A stretch of DNA of 64,000 nt from Syncephalis plumigaleata. Its lineage: Eukaryota > Zoopagomycota > Zoopagomycetes > Zoopagales > Piptocephalidaceae. Where the stretch lies: assembly GCA_025201365.1 (NCBI GenBank), contig JAIXMF010000027.1, positions 1 to 64,000 on the forward strand. The letters run 5' to 3'. Positions within the stretch are counted from its first letter, which is position 1, and every line of letters starts with the position of its first letter. A model generated the notes under the pieces. The model saw only the letters and a program-made list of their open reading frames with translations. It was not told where the DNA came from and made no database searches. Position numbers and translations under genes: made by a program. Shown here piece by piece: positions 23,275-36,414 of this stretch.

Positions 23275-25343
23275 ATGTCGCAACCATTCCGTCCACCAGG
23301 CCCTATGGCGCAGGCATCCAATTTCTATAGACGCTATCCGGATCGATCGCGACCACCGAGTCCTGGCTCAATTAATAGTAGTGTAGATGGCACGACAGTA
23401 CGAGCTGGTGGTTGCTCGCGCTGTCCTCATTGTATGCGAAATAATTCCATCCAGTTCCATCGCAACTACGTGCATCTGTATCAGCTATTCTGGATACTGC
23501 GCAAGTTCCCTCGCCTACTGGCTCACCACATGCTAATCATGGCAGATATCACAATATCGATCATGTGATTTATCCGATCATACTGGAGAAGATAATTTCG
23601 GATATATTCCACAGGAAGATACGATGGACGGTGGAGCAGATACCGTGACACCACTGCATCATCCATATCCGCAACTGTCCAGCATTCATGATCGTCTTCC
23701 TCCATGAATGAATCCATTACGGCATATCACACGGAACCTATCATGCCATTAGGTGACATTCATCAGCATTCAAACACGACTGCGGGTAGTCAAGAACATA
23801 CGATAGTGGCATTAGATACGAGACGTCGTCCCGGTATAAACTTTGATGAACTACGCAAGATATTCGTCAAACCGGCAACCATCCTACCATCCTACCAGTC
23901 CATCTCCTCATTCACCATCATACTTGCGACGTAGCATGTCAGTGCTACGAAATCAGTAGTTCCATCGGTGCAGTATACACTGGTAATCGATTCTTTTCTA
24001 TACACCATCTACGGGTGAGGTTAATGGGACAAGCCTAGAGGATATAGGACTAGTATCTACGCAGATTGCAACGGGAAAGCAAGCTAGTCCTACACTGGCT
24101 GATATTATTCCCGAATGCAACACAGATACCGAGTCGGTGAATCATGACATGGATCCACCTAAGGAGAACAGCAACACATCAAAGAAAGAGCAAGACACAT
24201 CATTTGATGACAAGCAAAAAGCGGCAGATCGATTTGCCAACTTGTTGTGCGAAGGACCATTCTGGATTGATGTCACATCACCGACCGACACGGAAATGCG
24301 TACACTTAGCAAGGTAGCTATGACAAAGCAGCTAATCTATAATGACTATATAGTAACAATATCTGCGTAATTATTAGATATTCCGTATACATCCATTGAC
24401 TGCCGAGGATATAATGACAGAGGATACGCGTGAAAAGTGCGAACTATTCCGTAATTACTACTTCATATGTTTCCGTTCATTTGATGCCGATCCACACAGC
24501 GACACGTATCTAGAACCATTGTCGGTATTCACAGTGGTAATGCGTGAAGGCATATCTCATTCCATCATCGACCAACACCGCATGCACGTAATGTACTACG
24601 TCGTATTCGACAACTTACCGACTATGTCACCATCTCGCCTGACTGGATCAACTATGCGTTGATTGATGATATAACCGATGCATTTGCACCATTGATAGGC
24701 AATCTACAATTGGAGTGGATAGTATCGATGAACTAGTGCTTATTCTAAAGGAATCAGAACAGAGTGACATGCTACGTCGAATTGGACATGCTCGTAAAAA
24801 GGTCATGACAGCCATGCGATTACTAGGAGCAAAAGCCGATGTCATGCGTGGTCTCATCAAACGATGCGATGATCGAGTGGGCGGTGAGATTGGCCTATAT
24901 CTCGGTGATATTCAAGGTAAGTATCATAATATAGATGTTGACGTTGATACTAATTGTTATTGTAGATCATCTTATTACTATGTTACAAAATGTTGCCCAC
25001 TATGAAAAGATTATCGCACGAGCACATAGCAACTATCTCGCACAAATCAGCATAGAATTAACACAGTCATCCAATCTGACCAATGATGTCATGACCAAAT
25101 TAACCGTGCTTGGTACTATACTCGTACCGATGAATGTAGTCACAGGTATGTATATCCTATAAATAATAGAATGCAATGTATATCTAATATCTATCTATCT
25201 ATCTAATAGGTTTATGGGGTATGAACGTGGAAGTGCCTGGCAGCAAAGCAGAAGGACTTGCATGGTTCTTTGGCATTATAGGCGGCATGACACTAATAGG
25301 CATCATTTCATACATTTACATGCGACGAAATAAAGTACTCTAG
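23275..25343 (+). CDS. CorA-family magnesium channel, ALR1/MNR2 type
   Basis: Starts MSQPFRPPGPM with a long disordered N-terminus, as in fungal Alr1/Mnr2. The cytosolic domain follows: FWIDVTSPTDTEM, then across an intron IFRIHPLTAEDIMTED and LFRNYYFICFRSF, then a long helix with RIGHARKKVMTAMRLL. The C-terminus has the pore helix ending in the GMN signature (GLWGMNVEVPG) and a second helix before the stop at 25343. GMN is the magnesium selectivity motif of the pentameric CorA pore. The frame is interrupted near 23450, 23570, 23702, 24553 and 24712. In each case one extra base restores it (for example GAGTGG to GAGGTGG, or a TT doublet). Whether it sits in the plasma membrane (Alr) or vacuole (Mnr2) cannot be told. 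Confidence 0.88.
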
Positions 25344-25402
25344 CTATAGATTAATATAAATTATTTATTAAATAAACATTGATTATTATATATAGGTGAT
25401 CA

Positions 25403-26799
25403 TTACAATGTTTTATCATTCCAACGAGCCACTTGAACTTTAAACGCATCTCTAGGATGTTGGATCAGCATGCCAGTACGCACGAGTAATTGTACGTGTG
25501 GTGGCCAGTAATTGTGTTTACGTAAATCGATTACCGTTCCTTCTTTGTTACTCATTATGATCTGTAATAGTGTGTGCACGATTAGTTGATTATGAATGAT
25601 AGGATGCATTGCATTACCTCGATTAACGTAAATAGATCATGTGATGGTGGTATATCCGTATTATTGCGTAGCTTACTTGACAGGGAAAGCGCTCCATAAT
25701 GAATTCCCGTATCTCTTTGTATAGATTATTGTGCTCCTGTTCAAGACGTACATTTCTTCATTTTGCCTACAATTCCGTATGAATTATCGAATACTGTGTG
25801 TGATTTATATATCATTTACTTACGCATTCTCTATGTCCTGCTTACTTGGATGTAAAGTACTCTCGACTTGAGCAAGCTTGTTATTTAATATATCTGTAAG
25901 ATTCACTGCTTCTTCAAGTAGCTGTGTGTCTCTGATTGCATTGTGATTGGTTAGTAGAGAGAGAGGGAGCGGTACAACATTAAATGACTAGACTACTATT
26001 ATTACCGTGATATACTATCTTCAAGTGCTGCTCGTTCCTGCTCCAACTGCCTCATTGTTTGACGAAGTTGCTTAGCAGTTTCTGTCAGTATTTCAGTGTT
26101 ATCAACTCGGCTACACCATTATTATATCCTCATTCATGTAGAGTTCTACCGATAGACAATGGTCAATAGATAGATCTATAAGCAAATAAAACATAATAGC
26201 CTACCCTTTTCCCGTTCCCTATTTTCTATGTCAAGCCACTTGTCTTCCTCTAATAGTAAACGCTCACGCTATCATTATAATTGATATGATTAGCTATCAA
26301 GTAGGCAGTTGATAATGGATCATTCTACTTGCTAGTTGAAGTGTTTCATACTCGGCAGCGGTAAGGTTACTACATCTTCACTGGAGGATTTCAACGCGCC
26401 CAATATCTATCATGGATAGTACAAAGTTAACCTTACTCAAGAATATTAAATAACAAACCGAATTGGTTGGACTTGACCCATTAGTCCATTCATCAGATGA
26501 TGTTTGCGTGCAGTTGTAGTATCGCTAATGTCATTGTGTATACTACTCTTTGAACTGTCGGCCGTGCTTACCGACAACACAAGCGATCTAGATGCATCAT
26601 AATCGCTCATATCAGATACAGATGGCTTTATAGACGATGCAAGCATCGATAGATCGTTGTTTTCCTCGCTGATACGCGGTTGCACTATCATTAATCTACG
26701 ACGAAATCCTTTCAATTTAGCCATATTCAGCTTATTATCCAGCTTTACTGTATTATCATTTAGTGTAGTAGCCTCACGCAACAACCTTCTAGGCGTCAT
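25403..26799 (-). CDS. CENP-K / Sim4-like inner kinetochore subunit
   Basis: The last exon ends NYWPPHVQLLVRTGML then IQHPRDAFKVQV, which matches the conserved CENP-K C-terminus (WPPYVELLLR.GIALRHPEDP). Upstream minus-strand exons give charged coiled-coil sequence: RERLLLEEDKWLDIEN, TAAEYETLQLA, IYKEIREFIMERF. CENP-K (Sim4 in fission yeast) is part of the constitutive centromere network with CENP-H/I/M. The N-terminal exon (start MTPRRLLREAT at 26799) is Ser-rich and is joined by position only. Its splice into the coiled coil is not in phase as written. The frame is also lost near 25690 before SKLRNNTDIPPSHDLF. It ends 60 bases from the 3' end of the CorA gene, tail to tail. Confidence 0.7.
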
Positions 26800-27018
26800 T
26801 GGTGAGGTAATTGCTTGTTGTGTGGTTGTGCCATAGTGTAAATAGAACAGCACTATTGAATAGTAAAACACGAATGAGATAGGATAGCACGCTTCAATAA
26901 ATGGTTGTGCTTTGTTCAAATGGATTGAATCATATTAGATCACATGGTATGAGCAATGAAATGATCAACTAGCTCGTTTTTATTTTTATTTTTTGTTTTT
27001 AATCTTTCTTCATACGCA
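26800..27018. promoter_or_regulatory. divergent promoter between CENP-K and SPOUT1 genes
   Basis: About 220 bases separate the two starts. A T-rich run (26975-27005) precedes the plus-strand ATG. Neither start has an obvious TATA box. Confidence 0.3.
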
Positions 27019-28675
27019 ATGGGTAAACATCAAAAGAATTCAGTAGGTACATGTCATTCAATAGAGGCACAAGCTAATAAGTGCACGTATTAATTAGCGA
27101 GACACGCGTAAACCACGTCGTAATGAGCCACACCATGGTAAATCACGACCTGAACACCATCCATCGTATGTATCTCCTACGGGACCGTCAGTGGAAGAGG
27201 AATGGGGCGACGGTATAGGACGTAGCTGGACTGTATCCGTAGCACTGCCCGGCTCCATTGTGGATAATGCGCAGTCGGTGGAATTACGTACCTATTTGGT
27301 GGGTCAGGTAAGTTACTACGCCATGGATATAGTAGAGAGATGTGTATGTCGTTAACTTGTCTGTGTAGATTGGACGAGCGTTGGCGGTATTCAATATTGA
27401 TGAAGTAGTGGTATATGATGACTGTGCTCAACTGGATACGGCAGGCAAACCATTAGAGGGCGAGTTTCGCGGTGCTGGCAAACGATCCTCCTCTGAAGCC
27501 AATGTGTTTATGGCTCGATTATTGCAATATCTAGAAACACCGCAGTAAGTTGCTATTGTTGTTACTGTGCTTCTTCCTTGAATAGATTGACTCATGTGTT
27601 ATTACTAGATATCTACGAAGAGAACTATTCCCAGTACATAAAGATCTTCAATATGCAGGTGAGATGTTATGGTCATAGTATAGATGATTCGTTTATTCAT
27701 TCTGTACTTGCTATCAGGTTTACTTAATCCACTTGATTGTCCACATCATTTACGTGCTCGTGCTGTATCACGATGGCGTGAGGCTGTTGTACTGGATCGA
27801 CCAATAAAACCCGGTGAGGGTTCACTAGTCAATGCAGGTATGCGAAATGTAAGTAATCTTGTCGTATTGTAACTATGTCTCTTCTGTTCATTTTTACTAA
27901 TTGCTTCAAATGATCTATAGGAGGTACGCATTGATCGAGCACTTAAACCAGGAGTTAGGGTTACGGTTGAATTGAGTAAAGCAACAAGAGGTAAATTGCA
28001 ATTTGTTACTACAATGGTGATGATCAACTACTAAATGACCATTGTGTCCTTCGTATAGATCCATTCTCTGCTTATCCAAAGGGCATTGTAGTGTCGCCAA
28101 AAGTACCTCGTAAAACTGCCGGTGTATACTGGGGCTATCGTACTCGTATTGCTGGATCCATTGGTAAAGTGTTTAGTGAATGTCCTTTCGATGTAAGTAA
28201 TGCTGAGTCTATATAATTTAACTTGATATTTACCATATGTTGCATGATGAAGGGTGGCTATGACTGCACCATGGGTACATCAGAGCGTGGACGTAATATC
28301 GATGAAGTAACCGCGGAACTAGCACCATTCAAGTAATAACAATATGACATATATTATAGATATTCATTTATTTAATACTTATTTGTTTATTCGTGATAGA
28401 CATCTTCTAATCGTATTTGGTGGATTGGCGGGTATTGAAACGGCAGTAGATGCCGATCAACAAATCACATGTCCAGGAGAAGATGCGGGATCAATGTTCA
28501 CCTACTGGGTCAATACATGTCCACGTCAAGGTAGTCGTACTATTCGAACTGAGGTAAGCTTTTACATTATGAATGTATGTGATTACTCATATTTATCATC
28601 ATTGATTAGGAGGCTATCCTTATTACTATGTCGACGTTAAGACCGGCCATCTTGGCTAAAGGTCAATCCAATTAG
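27019..28675 (+). CDS. SPOUT-domain RNA methyltransferase, SPOUT1/C9orf114 family
   Basis: Starts MGKHQKNS, then an intron, then a basic/proline-rich leader. The domain follows: WTVSVALPGSIVDNAQS, LRTYLVGQ, GRALAVFNIDEVVVYDD, FLNPLDCPHHLRARA, GEGSLVNAGMRN, PKGIVVSPKVPR, GVYWGYRTR, HLLIVFGGLAGIETAVDAD, and NTCPRQGSRTIRTEEA near the end. These are the conserved blocks of the C9orf114/CENP-32 family, which has the trefoil-knotted SPOUT fold and binds S-adenosylmethionine near the GGLAG and QGSRTIRTEEA loops. In animals it is reported in RNA methylation and spindle function. About eight short GT-AG introns are used and no frame breaks were found, unlike the genes on its left. Stop at 28675. Confidence 0.88.
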
Positions 28676-29356
28676 ATAGATATAAACATGAACTTAATTG
28701 ACTAATTGACAATACATATCTAATGCTTTCTTATTACATATTAATGATTTGCTACTATCTCTATGCTTACAAATATCTGTATCACATGTACACAGCCATG
28801 TGATTATGTAGCGATATACCTGTGATGTTCGCGTGTATGTAGATACCTCATAATGATGATGGTAAATACTAGATTCAATAGACATTAATCCAGAATATCA
28901 ATTTGTATGAATAATAGCCATGTAATAAACATATATATGTCATGTTTTTTTTATTCATATATATGTCATGTACATGGCAACAAGTTGATTTATTACGATT
29001 ACAACCTATTCATTAATGCTTACTATAATTATTCTATGATTACTCTCTAGCTGATATTTATACGCCATCTATTTACTATTAAAGCAATCTCATGAATAGA
29101 TATCATGCATGATAACGTGAATATTAATACAGAGATGCAAACATGTATACAGGTGTGTACCTGTAATGTGTGTTCGCGTGTGTGTGTGTGTGTGTGTGTG
29201 GACGTGTGCTGTGTGAATTCAATAAAGCATGATCGCGATTCTTGTAGATAAATACTAAAATAGCGCACCCAGTATTATTTTTCTTCATCTCTTATTCCCC
29301 CTACTCAATCACTTGTATTCGAACTTGATCTTTGCAATCATAGCAGCACTGTAACT
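28676..29356. other. intergenic with repeats
   Basis: A near-exact direct repeat of CATATATATGTCATG occurs twice around 28929-28972, separated by a T-run. A GT dinucleotide run lies at about 29173-29200. No gene is supported. Short frames on the minus strand are low complexity. Confidence 0.45.
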
Positions 29357-31211
29357 ATGGACGTAGAAACACAACAATTGGAGGAAGCTTATGGCGAAAT
29401 GCTAGATCAGCTAGAGACTAGCACAACATCGTTATCTCAGATGACTACTACTACGACGACAACTACTACGGTGAACGGCGTTACTACAACTACCACGACA
29501 ACAACGAGTGCACCAACTGCCGCTGTCGCTGATACTACAACAGATAGTACGGGTGTGGCATCGAGTAGTAATCAAGTAGCACCTACTACAGAAGAGGAAG
29601 AAGACGACGAAGACGAAGAGGAAGAGGAAGAAACAGCTACTTCTAGCAATGAAGCAGCAGATAATAGTGCAGTACCACCAGAGATTAATGAGGAGGCACA
29701 GAATGAATTACGTCGACAAATTCTAAGTATTCAAAATGATAGCGATATACCACCATCGGAAAAAGCAAAACGCATACAGGTAATTCATTATGTAGTTAAA
29801 TGATCATAGTTTGTAACTGAATATTCCTCTATGATAATAGCAACTCATGTCTGCTGGATGGGAAGCAGCAAGGAAACGCGAACGGGAAGAACGTCGAAAA
29901 GCAGCGGGCATTGATGAGACAGCAACAGAAGTCGAATTAAGCGGCCGTATACCAGATAATGCACCACCCACACAGGCTGATCTACAACCTAGCTTTCATG
30001 TAATGAATAACAAATAGAGTGGGATAGCAATATTGTATTGACATTTAGTTATTAGAATGAATTACAAAATATATACGGCTGTAAGCATTATCAACGCGGT
30101 GTCAAGTTAAAGGCCAACTGCTGCGGTCGATGGTTCCCCTGTCGATTCTGTCATGATGATGTATGCGATCATAATATTGTTCGGTAAGTGAGCATGTACT
30201 TATTAGATCTATATATATATATATATATAAATGACACATAGATACTAATGGGTGCCACAATGATCGGTGTAGACGTGATACAAAGTTCATGATGTGCATG
30301 CGGTGTAAACTTGTTCAACCCGCGGCACAAGATTGCGCTAATAGTGATTGTGGTGTTCGTGTTGCACGCTACTACTGCGATACGTGTAAACTATGGGATG
30401 ACAATCCATCACGCTCCATTTACCATTGTGATAAATGTGGTATATGTCGATTGGGACAAGGATTGGGACATGATTACTTCCATTGCGAAAAGTGCAATGT
30501 CTGTATGGCGATTAGTCTACGTGGCAAGCATCGATGTATCGAGCGTAATCTCGAGTGCGACTGTCCCATCTGTGGTGAATATCTATTTACATCCACAAGC
30601 ACAGTGATCTTTATGGTAAGTTGTAGTAAGATGCAACTAGTTTATTAATTACTAATATGAATGAATCTATGAATGAATAGCGTTGTGGTCACTGTATTCA
30701 TCTCAAGTGTCATGAACAGCATTTACGTACGAGTTATCAATGTCCCACTTGTTGGAAATCACTTGCCGATATGACTGATTACTTTGCACGTATTGATAGT
30801 GTTCTGGGACAACAACAAATGCCACAAGAATATGCAAGATTCGTTTCACTAGTACTATGCAATGATTGTGAACGACGTGGCTATGCGAAATTCCACTTTT
30901 TATATCATAAATGCGCGCATTGTGGATCATACAACACGAAAGTACTAAGTACACTACAACGAGAGGAAATGGATCCATCTATACCCGAGTCTAGTGTAGA
31001 TACACCACGCTATCGAGGTACAGGATTATCGGGTAGTGAAGAGGATGACGATGACGATGACGATGAGAATGACGAAGATGTAAGCAATAATGAGAGTGAA
31101 GACGACGAAGAGGAAGACGAAGACGAGGAAGAGATAGAAATGGATACATCACATACGCTAGAAGATGAGGCGTCATTAACAGAAACAGAAGATGATCCAG
31201 AGTTGGATTAA
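29357..31211 (+). CDS. CHY/CTCHY/RING zinc-finger ubiquitin ligase, RCHY1 (Pirh2) family
   Basis: Starts MDVETQQLEEAYGEM, then a Thr-rich and Glu-rich disordered region and a conserved helix (DIPPSEKAKRIQQLMS). A CHY zinc finger begins IYGCKHYQRGVKL and continues WFPCRFCHDDVCDH. A CTCHY finger (YYCDTCKLWDD, YHCDKCGICRLG, HCEKCNVCM) is followed by a RING (CPICGEYLF, CGHCIHLKC, CPTC). C-terminal to the RING are two more zinc knuckles (CNDC, CAHCGSY) and a long acidic tail. Order and spacing match RCHY1, an E3 that ubiquitinates p53 in animals; plant and fungal relatives act on other targets, including iron regulators. Four introns; the frame is intact. Ends 31211. Confidence 0.92.
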
Positions 31212-31877
31212 TTACTAATCAGATAAAACTACAGTGTTTTTCCATCCAATTTGCGCATTTATCCTTTAACATTTGCTGTTTATTAATAAATAGATTTGCA
31301 CAATTGTTAACACCATTATCGCATTGCTATTATTATTGAGTAGTTGTCATTGCCCTAGCAGTTGAGTGAGATGCTAATGATTGTAATATCATGTATTACA
31401 ATTAGTGATAATTAATAATAGACATGTTAATAAAACTTACATACCTTGAATGCAAAGTGATACCAATTACGGATAAGTTATTTCTTGTTGCTTAGTTCCT
31501 CGTTGTTGCACTGATCCTCCTTTTCTTGAACATCTTAAGGTAGCAACACTTTGATGAAATATATCTAGAGGTATACATAATCCTTTCTGAGATGCGCTCC
31601 TTATTGCTCATTATTACCCCCAACCATTCCTGCATCATGATATTGGTATCTATGTTGGTATTACAGCCATGTCCCTTCAACACTCACCATAGTTCAATAT
31701 TGATTCCTATATGCATTATCCACTATAAATATGGGTCCTATTTTGTACGAATTGAATAAACTTATCTTCACCTTCCAGTTCAATCGTCCCTATTACACTC
31801 TACTCACACTACCTTATTGTATATCGCCTACACATTGTGCTTGAGCAAATCGAGCAACCATAGCTCCCACACTATCA
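31212..31877. other. intergenic spacer
   Basis: AT-rich with AATAAATAG just after the upstream stop (near 31284). A minus-strand 63-codon frame (31492-31683) has no recognisable features. Nothing else is supported. Confidence 0.4.
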
Positions 31878-32391
31878 ATGAGAAAGTGTCCTACTACTTG
31901 TCATGATCCCTTACGGTAAGTATACCTCATTACAACTTGATATTTATTACAATATACTAACTCATTATTCTATTAGATGCACACATCGAAACAATGATTA
32001 AGAGGACATGCAAGTTAAAGGATTCGAGTATCGCTTGTGGAATCGGGGTTATGGTTGCTCGTCTGGATTTCATTCAAATCACCAACTGCCTTCGTAGTGG
32101 AACCGATGTTCCAACACACCCTCATCCAAGTGTCGTTGCTTCCAATCATTCAAGACAAGGAGGACAAGGACATCGAGGAACCAAACAACAAATAACAAAT
32201 TACCGGGGTTGTATCGTCAACCACCTCAGTTCTTCTCCAGAGGGGGCTGGGAAACAGAATGCAGGGGGCTCAAAAGGCCGGTAAGTGTTAACATCATCAT
32301 TATTTATTCGTAATAACAGAAAGCTAACTGCGCAAATTGGATGGAAAAAGCCTGTAAAAGATACGAAAGTGCATCGTATCCAATAAAGTGA
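31878..32391 (+). CDS. unrecognised small gene, frame disturbed
   Basis: A short gene is suggested by splice sites and coding-like segments, but I do not recognise it. Exon 1 may be 31878-31915 (MRKCPTTCHDPL) with a 61-base GT-AG intron to 31976. The next exon contains FEYRLWNRGYGCSSGFHSN, then in another frame VEPMFQHTLIQVSLLP and DKEDKDIEEPNN, then LYRQPPQFFSRGGWETECRG up to a GTAAGT donor at about 32281. The last exon reads KANCANWMEKACKRYES and ends at 32391. It is Cys-rich, with WETEC and CANWMEKAC alike. Stops in two places in the middle exon require single-base changes, as in other genes here. It could equally be a decayed gene. Confidence 0.35.
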
Positions 32392-32467
32392 TGTGATATA
32401 AAAAAAGAAAAATAAATGTTTTTTCTTCTTCGTTTAATTGTCACTCTTACTTTTTTCCATATTCACT

Positions 32468-35400
32468 ATGATGACAGACGCGTCACCTCCTAATAAACTA
32501 CAGCTAAAGTCTAGGTATGCTATTTGCTTGTATTCTATACGAGAGAGTGAGAGTGAGAGTAAAGATGCTTATACTGACATTATACTAGCTATCGTTCAGT
32601 ATCCACTATTGAAGCAATCTATACAGGTGGTCCCTGTACGATTACTCGTGATGAATCATTGTTATTCTGTACGGTCAACACCGATGTCTACGTCGTAGGC
32701 ATGGAAGACGGCCGTAAACGAGCAGCACTAGAAGGAGTAAGTAGTAACATCATAAATAAACGAGGTGAGATATCATTAATCACGGATATATATATACTAT
32801 GTTGTATTATCGCGTCTATTAGGATTCTGAAATGATTACAGCACTTGCTGTCAAACCCAATGGTACGCATTTGATTACGGCAAGTCGTAGTTTACAGCTA
32901 CGTGTATGGGATTTGGATAGTTATAAGATAGTGCGATCATTTAAGGTAAGTAATAGAATAGTAAGTATGACCGAATGATTAATAACATATAAATGTGTTT
33001 GTAGGTTCATGAGGCACCAGTGATTGTGATGACTATTGATGACTCGTCTACATTGGTGGCTACCGGTTCAGCCGACTCTACTGTTAAGGTGTGGGATATC
33101 GATGGTGGTTACTGTACGCATAACTTCCGCGGTCATTCTGGTGTGATTAGTGCGGTACACTTTGATTCACGTCCCAATCGATTATGGCTAGCTACAGGTG
33201 CTGATGATTGTCAAGTACGCGTATGGGATTTGAAGAAGAGCACGTAAGTAGAGCTGATGTAGATAGATGACAAGTCATACTAATTAGCAATTTATACAAT
33301 GTAGTTGTATTGCTGTATTAGATAGTCATGTTAGTGTTATTCGTGGATTAACGTTCACTAATGATGGTGATTACTTGCTAAGTGGATCACGCGATAAAGT
33401 GGTGAATGTATGGAATTTGAAGAACAGGAATCTAGCTCGTACCTATCCCGTCTATGAGGTGAATATGCTCATCTACTATTTGCTTATATCTGGTATACTC
33501 ACACTTACTCTTGATTGAATGTCTATTAGGGTGTGGAAACGATAGGATTACTAGAAACTGGTATGGTTGTAGATGGTCAACCACTTAAACAACCTGCCTT
33601 CTACACTGGCGGTGAAAAGGGTAAGTATATTCAAGATGATGATTAGTATCATAATGTCTAATTATAATAATAGGTACCATTCGTCTATGGGATTATATCT
33701 CGGGTGAACTACTAAGTGAATCACCGATGAATAAACATGCCAAGTATACATTGACAGATATCCTGTAAGTAATTACTAGTAATGTCATCATTATAGCATA
33801 GCTTACATATATTCTGCATACATATGTGTGGATAGGTATGGCAAATCATCAGGTCATTTATATGCCATTACAAGTGATCAGAATATTCTTATCTATCAAT
33901 TGACTAAGGGTATTCAATGTATACGTCAACTGGTTGGCTACAACGATGAGATCATTGATCTAGCCTATCTAGGCAAGGAAGAATCTCATTTAGCAGTAGT
34001 TACGAATAGTGAACAGGTACGTACATATGCTCATTAGAATGTAATGGCATTGAATACTAACATACACATACATACATATATGTGTAGATTCGTGTTTTCA
34101 ATCTTGATACATTCGACTGCCACATTCTGTATGGACATTCAGATACTGTATTATGTGTCGCACATCGACCCAAGAGTAATATTATGGTGACAGCGGGTAA
34201 AGATAGAACAGCTCGTGTATGGGCTGTTGATTTAACAGCAGAGGACATGAATGATCGGTAAGTTAATATATTGCTGTTGTCATAATCAGCTAATTGTATA
34301 CATGTTACGTAGTTATAAACCAATTGGTACATGTATTGGACATACCGAGTCTATTGGTTCTGTTGCCGTACCATGTCGATCTGATGATTTTGTCATTACA
34401 GTTAGTCAGGATCGTACAGTCAAGTACTGGGATCTAACCACCATAGGTAATTATACTAGCTAATTATTTAATTACTATGTAACATAGTCTCACATCTAGT
34501 ATTTCCCTTATTATATTGTTAGATGCGACATCGACTACTTCCACAGATGGTTTCAAGATTAAATCAAAGTATACACACCAGGCACACGATAAAGACATCA
34601 ATACGGTGGCCATTGCACCCAACGATAAAGTATTCGTCACTGGATCACAGGATAAAACTGCCAAAGTATGGTCGTGCGAGGATGGTCGTCTTCTTGGCAC
34701 TTGCAAGGGACATAAACGCGGTGTGTGGTGTGCTCGTTTCTCGCCCATGGATCAAGTACTCGTTACTAGTTCAGGTGACAAAACGATTCGTTTATGGTCA
34801 TTGACTGATTACAGTTGTCTAAAGGTAAATGAGTAGCTGTCATTCAGCATCTACAAACATATTAACAAATCATTGTTGTTATTCTATGTAGACATTTGAA
34901 GGACATACAAGTTCGGTGTTACGTGTCAATTTCCTAACTGCCGGCACACAATTGATCAGTAGTGGCTCGGATGGTCTAGTTAAATTATGGAATATCAAGA
35001 GTAACGAGTGTATCGACACCATGGATGAGCATGAAGATAAGGTAGGATTGATCTATAATATATTGTTGTTATTGTTACTAATGTCTTGTTTGTAAAGATA
35101 TGGGCACTAGCCGTAACGAGTAATGAAAGTAGAATGGTGTCAGGTAGTGCTGATTCAACCATTCATATTTGGCAAGATTTCACGGAACAAGATCGTGAAG
35201 AGGAACGAGAACGACAAGCACAATTGATTGAAAAGTAAGTGAGATAATGATAGAAGCAGTAAGTGAGTATGTATATCAGCTATTGACGATGATATGACAT
35301 GACTATTATAGAGAGCAAACACTATCGAATTATTTATTAAAGAAAGATTACAAGAATGCCATCTTATTGGCATTATCACTTGAACAGCCACATCGTCTTT

Positions 35401-36084
35401 TAACTCTATTCACTGAGATATTAGATCAACGTGTTGAAGGTAATAATCATAACAATCATCATCAGTTAATAAGACGAGTATTATCGTTTAACTAATCAAT
35501 ATGGCTGTTGTATTTGTCTAGGTGTACTTACCACGGATAGTATTACAGGATCAGTAGAAATCGATGAGATTATTAGGGAATTGAACAAGGAACAAGTAAG
35601 TATGAGTGATGAGATTATTTGCTTATTCACTATTGATTAACACACACATACAATTGTTTAGCTATCTCAACTACTTGGCTATATTCGTGATTGGAATACC
35701 AATGCAAAACGCAGTAGAACTGCCCAGACGATTCTACACGCTATATTGAAATCACGTCGTGTTGAGGAATTACAAACCATTAACAATGTTAAAGAGGTAA
35801 GTTAGGATCAATGTGTGAACATACACTAGTAGTCAATAGGTAATAAGTGATTAACACGATTGTCTTAATAGCTTACCGATAGTATTATTCCATTCACGGA
35901 GCGACACTTTGCACGTCTTGACGCATTACTAACACAATCGTATATCGTGGACTACACGCTACGTGCCATGGATCAACACGGTCCATTGGGTAATGAACTA
36001 CTGCAACACTCGCTCACCTCCTCCGATCACACGTCGATTACTCGTGATACGCCTATGGCTATGAGTGTCAATGATGATTTATAG
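32468..36084 (+). CDS. UTP13: UTP13 (TBL3), WD40 subunit of the U3 snoRNP small-subunit processome
   Basis: Seventeen exons with intact frame. Exon 1 (32468-32514) joins exon 2 at 32589 to read [20 protein letters not shown], the family N-terminus. Two beta-propellers are built from WD40 repeats, such as [76 protein letters not shown] and [11 protein letters not shown]-terminal Utp13 domain follows ([52 protein letters not shown]). The protein works in the nucleolus in the UTP-B subcomplex with Pwp2, Utp12, Utp6, Utp18 and Utp21 in 18S rRNA processing. The tail domain and absence of other domains separate it from other WD40 proteins. Stop at 36084. Confidence 0.95.
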
Positions 36085-36189
36085 AGTAAAAATAATAGTA
36101 ATAATAAAATTCATCTCTACTGACATCCACTCTACTTCATTGTAGTAGTAGTATAGAAGATATGTCTATATGATTCTATGTGAAATGCA

Positions 36190-36414
36190 CTACTTAATGT
36201 AACGAGCATTAAAGTGATACAAACTGCTCTTTGTCTTACGCAAACGCGACACTTGTACCAATAACCGGTAGTCGTGCCCATTCAAGGCTACGTTCATTTC
36301 ACCAAGCAGCAGGTAGATCATTTGTACACAACTCACACACACACCATTATTTGATCCTATCATTGTATCGTTATCAGTGAGATAGTTGATAACAATAGAA
36401 AGCAGCTTACTTTT
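36190..36414 (-). CDS. unrecognised minus-strand exon, probable gene end
   Basis: An open stretch on the minus strand ends in TAG at 36190 and reads VQMIYLLLGEMNVALNGHDY, then RLLVQVSRLRKTKSSLYHFN and ARYIK. It has the look of a conserved folded-protein terminus and lies 106 bases beyond the end of UTP13, convergent with it. A GTAAGC...GATAG pair from about 36409 to 36355 could be an intron, giving an exon start SNNGVCVS. Further minus-strand coding-like pieces ([19 protein letters not shown] near 36777-36835) may be upstream exons, but I could not join them in one frame. I do not recognise the family. Confidence 0.4.
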   Translation of the reverse strand, partial: KSKLLSIVINYLTDNDTMIGSNNGVCVSCVQMIYLLLGEMNVALNGHDYRLLVQVSRLRKTKSSLYHFNARYIK

